Shown here: positions 8,709 to 18,520 of the stretch, piece by piece
How positions within the stretch are numbered: the first letter of the stretch is position 1
Layout: each line of letters starts with the position of its first letter
Source: Planctomycetaceae bacterium
GTDB taxonomy: Bacteria > Planctomycetota > Planctomycetia > Pirellulales > Pirellulaceae
Direction of reading: 5' to 3'
Assembly (NCBI GenBank): GCA_024638965.1
Contig: JAHEJI010000006.1
Location: forward strand, 1-62,524
DNA: 62,524 nt
Notes under the pieces: generated by a model
Told to the model about the DNA's origin: nothing
Seen by the model: only the letters and a program-made list of their open reading frames with translations
Databases searched by the model: none
Translations under genes and position numbers: made by a program

Positions 8709-11700
8709 TCATTTGTGTCGTCGCGGCAGCTGTTCCAACTGTTCTTTCAGATCGGAGATCGAAACGATGATTGGATCGATCAGATCAGGTTCGTGGCTAT
8801 GATCGCGCCAAAGTTCTGGCAGCTCCTGCTGTTGAACTTCTTTTTCCAGTGCGGCCAGCCATCCGGGCAGATCGACGCCGACACCCATCGTCGTTCGAGA
8901 AAAAGCCTGTGCCTCATGTTGCAACAATTCAAACGTTCGCCGCGATCCCTTGTCGGTTGGATCGCGCATCGCCGGTCCTACCAGCGCCCGCAAACGATCA
9001 ATTTGCATTGGATGTCCAAACCGCTCTTCCAACCGTCGCCCGATGGACTCCATCCGCACGGAGTATTTATCTCGAAGCTCCTCAAGCCGCCCGAGGTATT
9101 TGTCGGCTTCGGGGCCGACGCGTTCGGTCAACGACCTCCGCCACATGCGGGCGACGCCGTTTTCAGCGTCGCGAACCAAAATTTCGTGAGCCCAGACAAC
9201 CGGCTTCAAATTCCAACAGACTCGCTCGTAGCGGCTGCGTAGGCGCAGGAAATCGAGCAGGATATAAACCAGACTTCCCTGATCGGATTGCGTCGTGGTT
9301 GTATTGTAATCTCGATACTCGTTGTAGTTCTCAATCACAGCTTCCAGAACGAGAGTAAAATACCGAATCGCCTTTTGGCGCGGTAGTTTGTGATCGAGTT
9401 CATCCAGCAATCGCAAGTCAGGTCGTCGCGGCGAATCGAGTACCTGGTCAAACCAGAGATTGACGCCTTGATGCAAGATGGCGCGAACATTGGCCAGATG
9501 CAAAAACTGTTGCGTGAACAGGCCATCGCCGTAACGTTCGATAAATTCGACAAGCCGATCCCATGAAACCTTGTCCACCGCTTTTTCCAGAACGCTTAAC
9601 CGCAACGTTCGGCTATGATCGAGCCACAGGATCAGCATCGTTTCCGTTAACATCTCGATACAGTCAAACAGCACGTTTTCGCATTCCAGAATTACGTTCT
9701 GCTCCGTATCTTCTCCCACCTCAAGCAGATTTTGTTTCATCATGTCCGTCGCTTCGATCAGCGAATGCACCATCGAGGTGTATGCGACCTTGAAGAGCTC
9801 ATCAAATTCGGTTACGGCTCCCTGCCGAATCGGATGATTGCGTTCCATTGCCAAGGCAGTGACTGTCAGCTCGTGCGTTTCGATCAACAGGCCAAGCGAA
9901 GGGAGGCTTGAAAGCAAATCCAGCAAAGCCGTCTGGATCACGCGCGCATTGACAATCGCCGCCGGGTCGCCTCCCTTTGATAATGGAACATACAGGAGAG
10001 CCTGCTCGTTCAAGTATTCGACCAGCGGCGCGAAATGGTCGACAACCAGTTTCGGATCACGAAGCAACACGGCTGAAAAGACCGTAACCAAGGGCGTCTG
10101 ATCCCCCTGAGACTCGTTCACGGTTATCGAAGCTGGTTTGTCCAGCGGGGTATCATCAATCAGATGGTTCACCGCCCGGACCACCGCGAGCAGCATTCGC
10201 ACTGCGTTTTCCGTTTCAACACAAGTCTCAATGGCTCGCTCGAGCAGCGATTCCTTAAACAGCCTGTGTCGATCGTACTCGATCAATGAATCGGTATCGG
10301 CCCCGGTACAAGACAGCGGGTACCGATGAACCGACTGCAAAAGTTCGATTAGTTTTCGGCGGTTGGACAATGCCTGTGAAACCCAATTGGAGAAAATATC
10401 CCGTCGATGCTTCAACCGAGCGCAGATTTTTTCGGACGGATTGGCTTGATCAATGACAGGAAGTGGCACGGTTGCTGCGACCTGCCAATAGTTTGCGATC
10501 GTAGCTTGAAACTCCAGTCGATCAAGAACTCGATCCACTTCCGCTTCGAGCGCGTCGTCGGAACTTAAGCTGGCATCGAATATTGAGCCATCCATTCCGT
10601 CATCGGTGGTGTCATGATAAACGACATCTTCGTAGGCAGCTCGGAACAATTCATCTTCGCCGGAATCCTCCTCTTCGTCGTAGATCTCGTCCAATATCTG
10701 TTGCGTTTCAACGCCGCGAGGATCAATTCCGCCGCCACGATTTAATTGAAACTGAGGCACCTCCCAATAATGCTCGGCATTCGCTTCCACAAAATCGTAG
10801 AACTTTCGAATTCGCTTCCAGATTGTTTCCGGTTCTTTGACTTCACTTGAAGTGCTAAGCAACTCTCGTTGTTCGGTGATCCAGCGAAAGACGAGTTGAT
10901 GAAAAGAACTGTCGCCCTGTTGTAACGAAATCACATCCGCCTGACTGAGCCAATGAATCAACAGGGCGGTAGACGTTTTGAAGTCTGAACGCTGCATCAA
11001 TGCGTCGATCACTAACGCGTAGGCTTTCGGTGAATCAAAAAGATCCGCGTGTTGTGACCAGAACCCAATGTCTCCTGCCGCGGCACCTCCTTTGTGCCAG
11101 AGGTTCAATGCCTTAGCGACCAATTCCGCAGCCCCGAAAATATCTTCGGCATCAACGGCGTCAACCGCCATCACTTCATGCGCGGCATACTTTCGCCACC
11201 AATCGGTCATGGCGCGAAATTGCATCTTTATTTTTTCGCAGATATCCAGCCGATCATTGGCGGCAGCTTCACTCCACAAACGAGAGTAAACCGCAAGTAT
11301 TCTTTCGACAAGTTCAACCAGCTCGTAGACCCGATGATCGCGCACTGAGTTTTCGATGGCCGGGAATAAGCTGTAGTTTGCGTCGAATCCAAGGATGTTC
11401 CACGGATCTACGATTGCACCACACTCAATCCCTCGCTGGAGCAGGGAAAATACCTTCGGAAGTTTTTCAGCCGCCTGCTCAAGACAATCGTCGACCGTTA
11501 ATTTGCGAGATGCGTCGGTACCCTTGACCCTCCCTAACTGATCGCGTCCAAAAGACTGAGTAATCGAGCTGAGCATACAGTCGATTTGGCAAATGATGCG
11601 GGCTCCAGCCACCGGCACAATTTGTGATTGTTTTTGTGCTTCTTCGGGGTAACCCATCCGCGCAAAAATCGATGCCAGCCGGCAATTCACCAACTGACTC

Positions 11701-12953
11701 GCACGTCGCTGGGCCAATTGAGCGTTAAGGTCCTGCCGGGCGGCGCCAAAGGGTTGATGCCTGATTCGAGATTCCTCCCGGAGACGTCGGCGATGTTCAC
11801 TTGGTAACCGATCAATGAGCTGGGCGTAAAATTGATCACGATAAGAGGCGATCATCGGAAGCAATGTACCCAGCGTCACCGTGGAACTATGAGCGGCAGG
11901 TCCCGAACCACTAATCCCGGACGCCATCAATATCGTTCCTGCCAACACCGCTCCGGCTTCGGCCATCAACTCGTCTCTGTCGATCGGTTTTGACTTGTTC
12001 AATTCGCCAGATTTCGAATCGCGTTCAACTCTCGCGAGCAAGGCATCCAGCGTTACTTGATGAATCAGAAACCGATCATAGAATCCATGCTGGTTGATTC
12101 GGTGTTCGTCCCATTGTCCGAAGTGATGGTTCGGTCGTTTGTTAATCGGATGATCAAAGTCGAACGCGCGTGGGTCAATCGCCAACTCTTCGACTCGATC
12201 TGGGTCGAAATGAGCGGCAAGCAAAATATCCTTATGGGTTTCTCGAAGCGTCGTCAAGGCGATTTCAACAATCTCGCGATAACGCCCTTGAGCGATCCCC
12301 GCTTCGTGAACGTAAAGCGGAATCGGTCTTACCCATTCATGCGAATAGGGTTCAATTTTTTGCGATTCAAGCACCGCCACGGGACGATGTCCGATGAAAT
12401 CATTGAGACTATCGATGGCCGGACGAATCACTTGTTCGTCAATGAATTTAGCACGTGATGTTACATCATCGGACTCGCCAGTCGCGTCCAGGGGGGAATC
12501 ACCCAGGGTCAGGATTTGTCCCAGAACTGTTTCGAACGCGCGACCAACGAAAAACGAGTTGAAAAGCGTTTCATCCGATTGATGAAATAATTGGTCCTGA
12601 TGAAAGTCTCGGTAAATCGGCAACAGTCGTTCAAGAGTCAACTCGATTGCCATCCGCGACTGCCGGGTATCGCGGTAGGTTCCAGTCTCCTGTTCCAACT
12701 GTTCAAGTCGGTTCAACAGATAACCTTTTACTTTGCCGACAATCTGAAGACCGATCGAATCGCTGACTTCGTCGCCGGGCTGGCAAGCAGTCGCCGTGTC
12801 CGAATTATGTTCTGCAATCGCGACGCCAAAGATCGAATTCAAATTAGCAAGAAACTTGGCGTCCCCGTTTCCAGACGAGAAATTCAAATAGCCAACAATC
12901 TGGTCAAGAGTATCTTGGACCGGGAGTTCAGTTCTCGCCCCGCCTTTATTCAT
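8709..12953 (-). CDS. Very large hypothetical protein, about 1414 aa
   Basis: I do not recognise this family. From the ATG at 12953 (an alternative lies at 12971) the protein starts MNKGGARTELPVQDTLDQIV with no signal peptide or membrane segment, so it is probably cytoplasmic. It is mostly helical, rich in Leu, Glu, Arg and Asp. There is a conspicuous acidic stretch (ILDEIYDEEEDSGEDE) near the middle, followed by another acidic section (DDGMDGSIFDASLSSDD). Repeated helix pairs suggest a TPR/HEAT-like solenoid, but no repeat is regular enough to name. It is flanked by a divergent propeller gene and a non-coding gap, so it appears to be a single transcription unit. A function would be a guess. 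Confidence 0.85.
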   Translation of the reverse strand: MNKGGARTELPVQDTLDQIVGYLNFSSGNGDAKFLANLNSIFGVAIAEHNSDTATACQPGDEVSDSIGLQIVGKVKGYLLNRLEQLEQETGTYRDTRQSRMAIELTLERLLPIYRDFHQDQLFHQSDETLFNSFFVGRAFETVLGQILTLGDSPLDATGESDDVTSRAKFIDEQVIRPAIDSLNDFIGHRPVAVLESQKIEPYSHEWVRPIPLYVHEAGIAQGRYREIVEIALTTLRETHKDILLAAHFDPDRVEELAIDPRAFDFDHPINKRPNHHFGQWDEHRINQHGFYDRFLIHQVTLDALLARVERDSKSGELNKSKPIDRDELMAEAGAVLAGTILMASGISGSGPAAHSSTVTLGTLLPMIASYRDQFYAQLIDRLPSEHRRRLREESRIRHQPFGAARQDLNAQLAQRRASQLVNCRLASIFARMGYPEEAQKQSQIVPVAGARIICQIDCMLSSITQSFGRDQLGRVKGTDASRKLTVDDCLEQAAEKLPKVFSLLQRGIECGAIVDPWNILGFDANYSLFPAIENSVRDHRVYELVELVERILAVYSRLWSEAAANDRLDICEKIKMQFRAMTDWWRKYAAHEVMAVDAVDAEDIFGAAELVAKALNLWHKGGAAAGDIGFWSQHADLFDSPKAYALVIDALMQRSDFKTSTALLIHWLSQADVISLQQGDSSFHQLVFRWITEQRELLSTSSEVKEPETIWKRIRKFYDFVEANAEHYWEVPQFQLNRGGGIDPRGVETQQILDEIYDEEEDSGEDELFRAAYEDVVYHDTTDDGMDGSIFDASLSSDDALEAEVDRVLDRLEFQATIANYWQVAATVPLPVIDQANPSEKICARLKHRRDIFSNWVSQALSNRRKLIELLQSVHRYPLSCTGADTDSLIEYDRHRLFKESLLERAIETCVETENAVRMLLAVVRAVNHLIDDTPLDKPASITVNESQGDQTPLVTVFSAVLLRDPKLVVDHFAPLVEYLNEQALLYVPLSKGGDPAAIVNARVIQTALLDLLSSLPSLGLLIETHELTVTALAMERNHPIRQGAVTEFDELFKVAYTSMVHSLIEATDMMKQNLLEVGEDTEQNVILECENVLFDCIEMLTETMLILWLDHSRTLRLSVLEKAVDKVSWDRLVEFIERYGDGLFTQQFLHLANVRAILHQGVNLWFDQVLDSPRRPDLRLLDELDHKLPRQKAIRYFTLVLEAVIENYNEYRDYNTTTTQSDQGSLVYILLDFLRLRSRYERVCWNLKPVVWAHEILVRDAENGVARMWRRSLTERVGPEADKYLGRLEELRDKYSVRMESIGRRLEERFGHPMQIDRLRALVGPAMRDPTDKGSRRTFELLQHEAQAFSRTTMGVGVDLPGWLAALEKEVQQQELPELWRDHSHEPDLIDPIIVSISDLKEQLEQLPRRHK

Positions 12954-13335
12954 AAAAATTCGATACCCCAAATACGAAAAGCGCGATGCATTTCATCGCC
13001 CACTTTTCTTCTGTCCGCATCCAGCCGACTGTTAATCCTAAAAATCGCCCCCAAATTGGTCTAGGTGCCTACAGCATCCTGCGAAGCGAGTTGCTGCCAG
13101 CATGAGTAATTCCGGTACGCAATCCCCTCTTTTCCCGGAATTGATGAGTGTCGAATTAGGCTAAATTCGTTCAGCTGGTAACAGTTTTGAGAATTTCACG
13201 GCTCAGCTGTTGTGAGATTTGGTAAGATTCGACGTAGGAACCGTTGAAATCGGATAGAACCACGATTTACCAAAGAATTTGACTCAAACTCTAGATAAAA
13301 TGAAGTGACGGTCACTTGATTGGAGAGAAGCAAAG
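12954..13335. other. Divergent intergenic region
   Basis: About 380 bases separate the giant minus-strand gene from the plus-strand propeller gene. It must carry the promoters of both. I cannot point to a convincing -35/-10 pair. A GGAGAG ribosome-binding site lies at 13322-13327 before the propeller ATG. No repeat or RNA gene is visible. Confidence 0.5.
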
Positions 13336-15156
13336 ATGAGACGAATCTTAGTTGCAACCATTTTGTTGTTGGCGAACTTTGGCTTTCTGTCAAGTTCCTC
13401 GTTGGCGAATGACGGAAGGTCGATCTCTGACATAGCCGTTGAATCCTCTGGATTAAGGGTCGAGTGGTTCACGCAGGTTGCGTCGGGTGTGCGGGCATCC
13501 ATCATTGACCTGTACATGAACGTTAACGAAAACAAGACCACAACATTCTATGAGATTGGTTTTGGGCGTGGCCGCGAAGTCGTTTCGGAAAAAGACTTCG
13601 ATGCTTTTGGCGAACCGCGAGGCATTGAAGGTGCCCAGGAGCACGCTGAGCTGCGGCAAGAGATCATCAAGAAAGAACTTGAGGCCCGCGGATTTGAAGA
13701 CACGGAAGTGACGATCCAGAAATACACGCTGCCGGAATCGTCACTCTATACCCTGACCAGCGACGGTCTAGTTACAGCCATTGATGCCGATACCGGAAAT
13801 GTCCGCTGGTCAATCCAGGTTGGAACTCACACTTATCCTTCGATCGGGATTGGCGCGAACAACAAACACGTGGCTGCAATAAATGGTTCCGATTTGTATT
13901 GCCTGGAAGCGGCGACGGGAAAAATAATGTTTTCGTCAAAGTGTGACAGCACGGCCAGTTCAAGTCCTGCATTATCGGACGACTACGTTTACGTGCCTTT
14001 GTCCAACGGCCGGATGCAGGTATTTTCGATCGAAGGCCGAGGACTCGTTTCTCAAAGTTACATCGGGTCTGGACGAGCGTTGTCTCGACCGTTGGTAACC
14101 GAAAAGAGCGTTTCCTGGTCGACCACCGCAGGACATTTAAACGTGGCGATTCACAAACAGCGTATCCTTCCTTCCCGAAAGCGGCCGCCTTCAATCGAGG
14201 AAGAAACAAAACAAAAATCCGCAGCCGAAATTGCGGTTGACAAAGCAATTGAGGAAATCAAATTACGCGTTCGTGTCCGCGAATCGATTGGTGGTATTTC
14301 CTATCGCTTGAAGGCAAATGACGAATTCGTTTCCGCGGCGACTTACAAATCTGGTCTGCTCTTCGTTTCGTCGGTGGATGGATTTGTCTACGCGATCGAC
14401 GAAGCCAAAGGCGTAATTATCTGGCAGTTTGCGACGGGTGATGAAATCGAAACGTCACCCATTCCGATCGGCAACGACCTGTACGTCGTAACAACCGGCA
14501 ACAAGCTCCACAAATTGGACGCCCAAATTGGTGGCGCGGCCGAAGGCTGGAGTGAACCGGTGCCCGGGATCCGGGAGTACATAGGAGCCGGCAAAGACAA
14601 ACTGTACGTTAAAGATACCAAGGGCAACCTGGTTGTGCTCGGCCAAGATCGTGGTCAACGACTGGGACAGGTCGCCGCTCGCGGGTTGAACCTGAGCTAC
14701 CAAAATACTCTGAGCGATCGGATTTACGTTGGAAACAAATCTGGAATGATTCAATGTTTACGCGAAGCTTCCAGCAAGATCCCGTATTTCCACTCCGCAG
14801 ATTTTTTGGCTGATATGGACGATAAGGCAAAGGCAGGAGAAGGGCCCGAAAAAGCCATGGAAACCGACAAGGACGATCCATTTGCAGGCTTTGACACGGG
14901 TGACGCAGATCAAGGTGATATGGAAGCCAAGGACAACCCGTTTGCTGGTGGTGCCGACAAAACCGATGATCAAAACCCATTTGGCGGTGGTGGAGCCGAC
15001 AAGACCGATAATGAAAACCCGTTCGGCGGAGCCGATAAACCAGCCGACAAACCGGACGACGATAGCAGTCCATTTGGTGGAGGTGGCGACGACAAGTCAG
15101 GAGACAAGTCAAGCGACGATGACAATCCGTTCGGCGGCGGTGGTGGGGGAAGTTAA
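13336..15156 (+). CDS. Secreted PQQ-type beta-propeller with NPFGG-repeat tail
   Basis: The 606-aa product has an N-terminal signal peptide (MRRILVATILLLANFGF... SSLAN). PQQ/BamB-like propeller blades follow from about residue 135: SLYTLTSDGLVTAIDADTG, LYCLEAATGKIMF, LLFVSSVDGFVYAIDEAKG. Residues 40-115 form a separate N-terminal domain I cannot name. From about residue 495 the chain becomes Asp/Gly/Lys-rich with repeated DNPFAGG, QNPFGGGG, ENPFGG, SPFGGGG and DNPFGGGG units to the end. Such propellers are usually protein-interaction scaffolds in the periplasm; the tail may be a flexible binding or surface-anchoring segment. A strong terminator follows, so it is probably monocistronic. No enzymatic role is evident. 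Confidence 0.85.
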   Translation: MRRILVATILLLANFGFLSSSSLANDGRSISDIAVESSGLRVEWFTQVASGVRASIIDLYMNVNENKTTTFYEIGFGRGREVVSEKDFDAFGEPRGIEGAQEHAELRQEIIKKELEARGFEDTEVTIQKYTLPESSLYTLTSDGLVTAIDADTGNVRWSIQVGTHTYPSIGIGANNKHVAAINGSDLYCLEAATGKIMFSSKCDSTASSSPALSDDYVYVPLSNGRMQVFSIEGRGLVSQSYIGSGRALSRPLVTEKSVSWSTTAGHLNVAIHKQRILPSRKRPPSIEEETKQKSAAEIAVDKAIEEIKLRVRVRESIGGISYRLKANDEFVSAATYKSGLLFVSSVDGFVYAIDEAKGVIIWQFATGDEIETSPIPIGNDLYVVTTGNKLHKLDAQIGGAAEGWSEPVPGIREYIGAGKDKLYVKDTKGNLVVLGQDRGQRLGQVAARGLNLSYQNTLSDRIYVGNKSGMIQCLREASSKIPYFHSADFLADMDDKAKAGEGPEKAMETDKDDPFAGFDTGDADQGDMEAKDNPFAGGADKTDDQNPFGGGGADKTDNENPFGGADKPADKPDDDSSPFGGGGDDKSGDKSSDDDNPFGGGGGGS

Positions 15157-15218
15157 TTAATCCATTTTGGTCAAGGGCGGTTGCGAGAGTCAGGCTGATT
15201 TTCGACAATCGCCCGCAG

Positions 15219-15281
15219 AAGACCACTCTGACTGAGTGACCACAGTTTTCCAGGTCTTACAGTTGGAGTGGTCTTTTTTTT
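15219..15281 (+). terminator. Intrinsic terminator after the propeller gene
   Basis: The inverted repeat AAGACCACTC (15219-15228) / GAGTGGTCTT (15266-15275) is perfect over ten pairs, with a loop of about 37 bases and a run of T after the stem. It lies between the propeller gene and purH, on the same strand. Confidence 0.75.
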
Positions 15282-15320
15282 GATCAAATTAAATCAACCA
15301 CAGCCTGGTTAACCGAAGTA

Positions 15321-16889
15321 ATGGACTCACCGAAAATTGAACGAGCATTGATTAGTGTCAGCAATAAATTGGGAATTGTCGATTTCGCACTTGGATTGGT
15401 CGACGCAGGAATCGAAATCTACAGCACTGGTGGGACACGTCGACACTTGACTCAATCTGGGATTCCCGTGATCGATGTCGCCGAATACACCGGCTTTCCT
15501 GAAATGATGAATGGGCGGGTCAAAACGCTTCATCCCAAAATCTTCGCCGGCATCCTCTGTCGACATAACAATCAATCCGACATGAACGCCTTGGCTGAAT
15601 ATCAGATTCGGACCTTCGAGTTGGTCGTCGTCAATCTTTATCCGTTTGAAGCCACGATTTCGCGACCTAATGTGCTGCTTCATGAAGCGGTGGAGCAGAT
15701 CGATATAGGCGGTCCCAGTCTTGTCCGTGCTGCTGCAAAGAACAGCGATTTTGTTTCTGTTGTGACGCACCCTGAACAATACTCCGATGTGCTGGAAGAA
15801 ATTAAGGAAGCCAGCAGGACGACCATTCGCACGCGAAAAATCCTGATGAGCCAGGCGTTTCAGCATACCGCAAAATACGACAGCGCGATCGCCGAATATT
15901 TTTCTGGGGAAACCGAGGGCGAAGACTTTCCATCAACGCTCCAATTGACATTGCAACGAAAAGCAAGTCTACGATACGGCGAGAACAGTCATCAAAAGGC
16001 AGCCTTATACAGTCTCGAAGGTTGCAACGAAGCAAACGTAGTAAATGCGAGGCAGCTGAATGGAAAGCAGCTTTCCTACAACAATTTGATGGACCTCGAT
16101 AGCGCTCTGGCGATGGTCCGGTCGTTTGGCTCGCCTGCCTGCAGCGTTGTCAAACACAGCAATCCTTGTGGTGCGGCGACGGGTGAGACTCTGACCGAAG
16201 CCTGCCAAAAGGCTTTTGCCGGTGATCCGGTTAGTGCATTTGGCAGCGTGATTGGAATCAACCGCGCACTGGACGTTCCAACCGCGGATTTTCTCGCAAA
16301 TGGAGACTTCTTTGTCGAGGCGATTGTCGCACCAGACTTTGTCCGTGAAGCCGAGAACATCCTGAAGACAAAACCAAAATGGAAAAAGAATGTGCGCCTG
16401 CTTAAGGTTGGCCGGCTGGCTCCCGTTCAACCAGCCCGCGAATTTCGAAACCTGCTTGGTGGAATCCTGGTCCAAGACGTCGACAATCAACCTGATTCGC
16501 CTGGCGAATGGAAAATCCCTACCATCGCAAAACCTGACGAGGAGCTGCTGAAAGAACTGCAGTTCGGCTGGGCCATGGTCCGCCATGTCAAGTCCAATGC
16601 AATCACGTTGTCGCGAAACCATGCACTGTGCGGCGTGGGTGCAGGACAAATGAGCCGTGTTGATGCGGTTCAGATTGCCATAATGAAAGCAGGTGATCGA
16701 GCATCCGGTTCTGTTCTTGCTTCCGACGCTTTTTTTCCGTTTGCCGATTCGATTCAGGCTGCTGCGGAAGCCGGTATCAAGGCGATCATTCAACCGGGTG
16801 GCAGCGTCCGTGACGAAGAAGTGATCGAGGCCTGTAACCATCATCAGCTGCCGATGGTGTTAACCGGTCAGCGGCATTTCCGACACTAA
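15321..16889 (+). CDS. purH: Bifunctional AICAR transformylase / IMP cyclohydrolase
   Basis: PurH catalyses the last two steps of IMP synthesis: formylation of AICAR by 10-formyl-THF, then ring closure. The 522-aa length is typical. The N-terminal MGS-like cyclohydrolase domain has STGGTRRHL, FPEMMNGRVKTLHPKI and the conserved IDIGGPSLVRAAAKN. The transformylase domain follows with LRYGENSHQKAAL, the catalytic-site SVVKHSNPCGAA, and DAFFPFADSI near the end. The start at 15321 leads directly into the conserved KIERALISVSNK. The next gene begins 16 bases after the stop, so the two may be co-transcribed. Identification is secure. Confidence 0.98.
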   Translation: MDSPKIERALISVSNKLGIVDFALGLVDAGIEIYSTGGTRRHLTQSGIPVIDVAEYTGFPEMMNGRVKTLHPKIFAGILCRHNNQSDMNALAEYQIRTFELVVVNLYPFEATISRPNVLLHEAVEQIDIGGPSLVRAAAKNSDFVSVVTHPEQYSDVLEEIKEASRTTIRTRKILMSQAFQHTAKYDSAIAEYFSGETEGEDFPSTLQLTLQRKASLRYGENSHQKAALYSLEGCNEANVVNARQLNGKQLSYNNLMDLDSALAMVRSFGSPACSVVKHSNPCGAATGETLTEACQKAFAGDPVSAFGSVIGINRALDVPTADFLANGDFFVEAIVAPDFVREAENILKTKPKWKKNVRLLKVGRLAPVQPAREFRNLLGGILVQDVDNQPDSPGEWKIPTIAKPDEELLKELQFGWAMVRHVKSNAITLSRNHALCGVGAGQMSRVDAVQIAIMKAGDRASGSVLASDAFFPFADSIQAAAEAGIKAIIQPGGSVRDEEVIEACNHHQLPMVLTGQRHFRH

Positions 16890-16905
16890 ACGAGTCGAGG
16901 TGCCG

Positions 16906-17847
16906 ATGAAACGAAATGCTGCAATCATTGGTCCAACACCTCAATTCGTACGCTGGGCGATCGATCATTCATGCCCCTTTCGTGACATTGACTTGGGAGA
17001 CCTGGCCAAAACGACGTTTCGACAGTTGAGAAGTCTTCGCGCGTTGTCGGAAGGAATTCGTGAAGAGCGGGTTTTTGAGGAAATCTGTGTTCACGAATCC
17101 GTCGAAATAGTCCACCCTGATTTCGGAAGTTCACCTGCCAGGGGATTCCTTGTCAACGAAATCTATTCCGTGTTTGGCGGCAGACAATTTCTTCAATCTT
17201 GTTGCGGTCGTTGTCCCGCGAACGCAGATGATGGACACGGTGACGCATGGGCAGGCTGTTTTGGTTGGTTAGCGGCTGATCTTGGTTGGGAGATGAGTCC
17301 AATTCAGATCGAGGAAAGATCGATTGAAGAAAATCTCGTTCAGATTTTCTCGAATATCGTGCTGGAATTGAGAGACGATTTCGAGAGATGTTTCGAATCA
17401 CTTCCGGCCAACTGGTACGGATTATGGATGCCCAAAATTTTTTCGAGTGAACAGGTCAGATTATTGGCGAAAGTGTTTGCGATTGCTTCCCGATCAATCT
17501 CAACCGGGAGCAAACAAATCCGATCTTTTCAACAGCTGTCTGATGCGATCCAACGATGCAACGAATACGATCTCAATTTGCACGCGGAGTTGGTCCCAGC
17601 CGGTTATTCAGATGGAGTACGGTGGAAAATTTTGGCTCATTGCCCGGATTGCAAATGTGTACCCCATCCGACCGCGGCAAAAAGATGCGCCGCTTGCAAT
17701 AGCGAGCGAAAACCGGTGCAAGCGCGTTATCAGAAAGTGCTCGGTTTTCAGCCCTTTCTTATGCTAGAGCACTTGCTTGGAGGACCCGACGCGTTCAGAT
17801 TCATCAGGCGGTACTTGAAACGTAAGAATTTATCTGACAGTGGTTAA
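16906..17847 (+). CDS. Hypothetical protein with paired cysteines (possible zinc binding)
   Basis: Unrecognised protein of 313 aa. The ATG at 16906 is chosen because GAGG lies five bases upstream; an in-frame GTG at 16900 is less likely. The N-terminal part (AIIGPTPQFVRWAIDHSCPF) looks like a Rossmann-type strand-helix start. Cysteine pairs occur in the middle (CCGRCP) and near the C-terminus (CPDCKC and CAAC, about 20 residues apart), the latter like a zinc ribbon. It follows purH by 16 bases on the same strand, suggesting co-transcription. Its stop overlaps the stop of the convergent small gene by 4 bases. No function is proposed. Confidence 0.8.
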   Translation: MKRNAAIIGPTPQFVRWAIDHSCPFRDIDLGDLAKTTFRQLRSLRALSEGIREERVFEEICVHESVEIVHPDFGSSPARGFLVNEIYSVFGGRQFLQSCCGRCPANADDGHGDAWAGCFGWLAADLGWEMSPIQIEERSIEENLVQIFSNIVLELRDDFERCFESLPANWYGLWMPKIFSSEQVRLLAKVFAIASRSISTGSKQIRSFQQLSDAIQRCNEYDLNLHAELVPAGYSDGVRWKILAHCPDCKCVPHPTAAKRCAACNSERKPVQARYQKVLGFQPFLMLEHLLGGPDAFRFIRRYLKRKNLSDSG

Positions 17848-18059
17848 CGGCCCAGATCTTTATGGAATGAACCAACAGTCGTGAAGTCTGAAAAACTGGC
17901 TTCCAGTTTTTCGAGTTCCACTTTGAGCCAACTTGCGAACGCCTCCCTGTTTGGGAATTGATTTGGGCGGCGCTTTGAATCCATATTGTTGGAGTCGTTT
18001 TGGTGACGAGCACCTAAATCAAACTCGCTTGATTCTGGATTCTTGTTGTTAGCGTACAC
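17844..18059 (-). CDS. Small hypothetical protein, 71 aa
   Basis: A GTG-started frame preceded by AAAAAGGAAC at a good distance. The product is hydrophilic: an Asn/Asp-rich N-terminus, then FPNREAFASWLKVELEKLEA, which looks like an amphipathic helix. It converges on the preceding gene with a 4-base overlap at the stops. No family is recognised. The ribosome-binding site and tail-to-tail fit are the only reasons to call it. Confidence 0.5.
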   Translation of the reverse strand: MYANNKNPESSEFDLGARHQNDSNNMDSKRRPNQFPNREAFASWLKVELEKLEASFSDFTTVGSFHKDLGR

Positions 18060-18520
18060 GACCGTTCCTTTTTCTTGCCTCGTTGATTATTCGCGGTCTC
18101 AATCAGAGTATTGGAAGTTAGATGCAAAAACGGGGCCAACCTTACATGAATTCATCGAATCTGTTCAATACATGGTTTCAAAGTGAATCTTGGAACACAC
18201 AAGGACAGTGGTTTTGAGCCAAATCGTCTCAATCTGATAACAAAACGATCAAAATTGGTACAGGTTCGCGACAATTCGTCAGGCCGCCGCAGATTCGGGC
18301 GAGGCAAAAAGCAGACAAGCAAGGCAATGTGGGGCAAAAAAGCAGCATTTGGATGATTTGTGGCTGTCAGCACAATGCAGAAAAACAATTATCATCGAGC
18401 AAAAAAAAGGGGTTGGGCAGGTTGAAGGGGTTGCTAACAGTGATAGACTCTACCCCTTAATTAGTGTGAAACGTCCCAAAGGGACACAATTTTAACGTAA
18501 ACACATATGGAGATTTTCGA
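18060..18520. other. Upstream region of the first Cys-rich gene
   Basis: About 460 bases without a supported gene. Just before the Cys-rich gene a small hairpin GTCCC-AAA-GGGAC lies at about 18473-18485, and GGAG precedes the ATG. The hairpin sits in the probable 5' leader and could affect mRNA stability. No promoter is called with confidence. Confidence 0.4.

Noticed and set aside
14609..15226. 205-codon minus-strand frame
   Set aside because: Opposite-strand reading of the NPFGG coding repeats.
16005..16844. 279-codon minus-strand open frame
   Set aside because: Shadow of purH; composition lacks family motifs.
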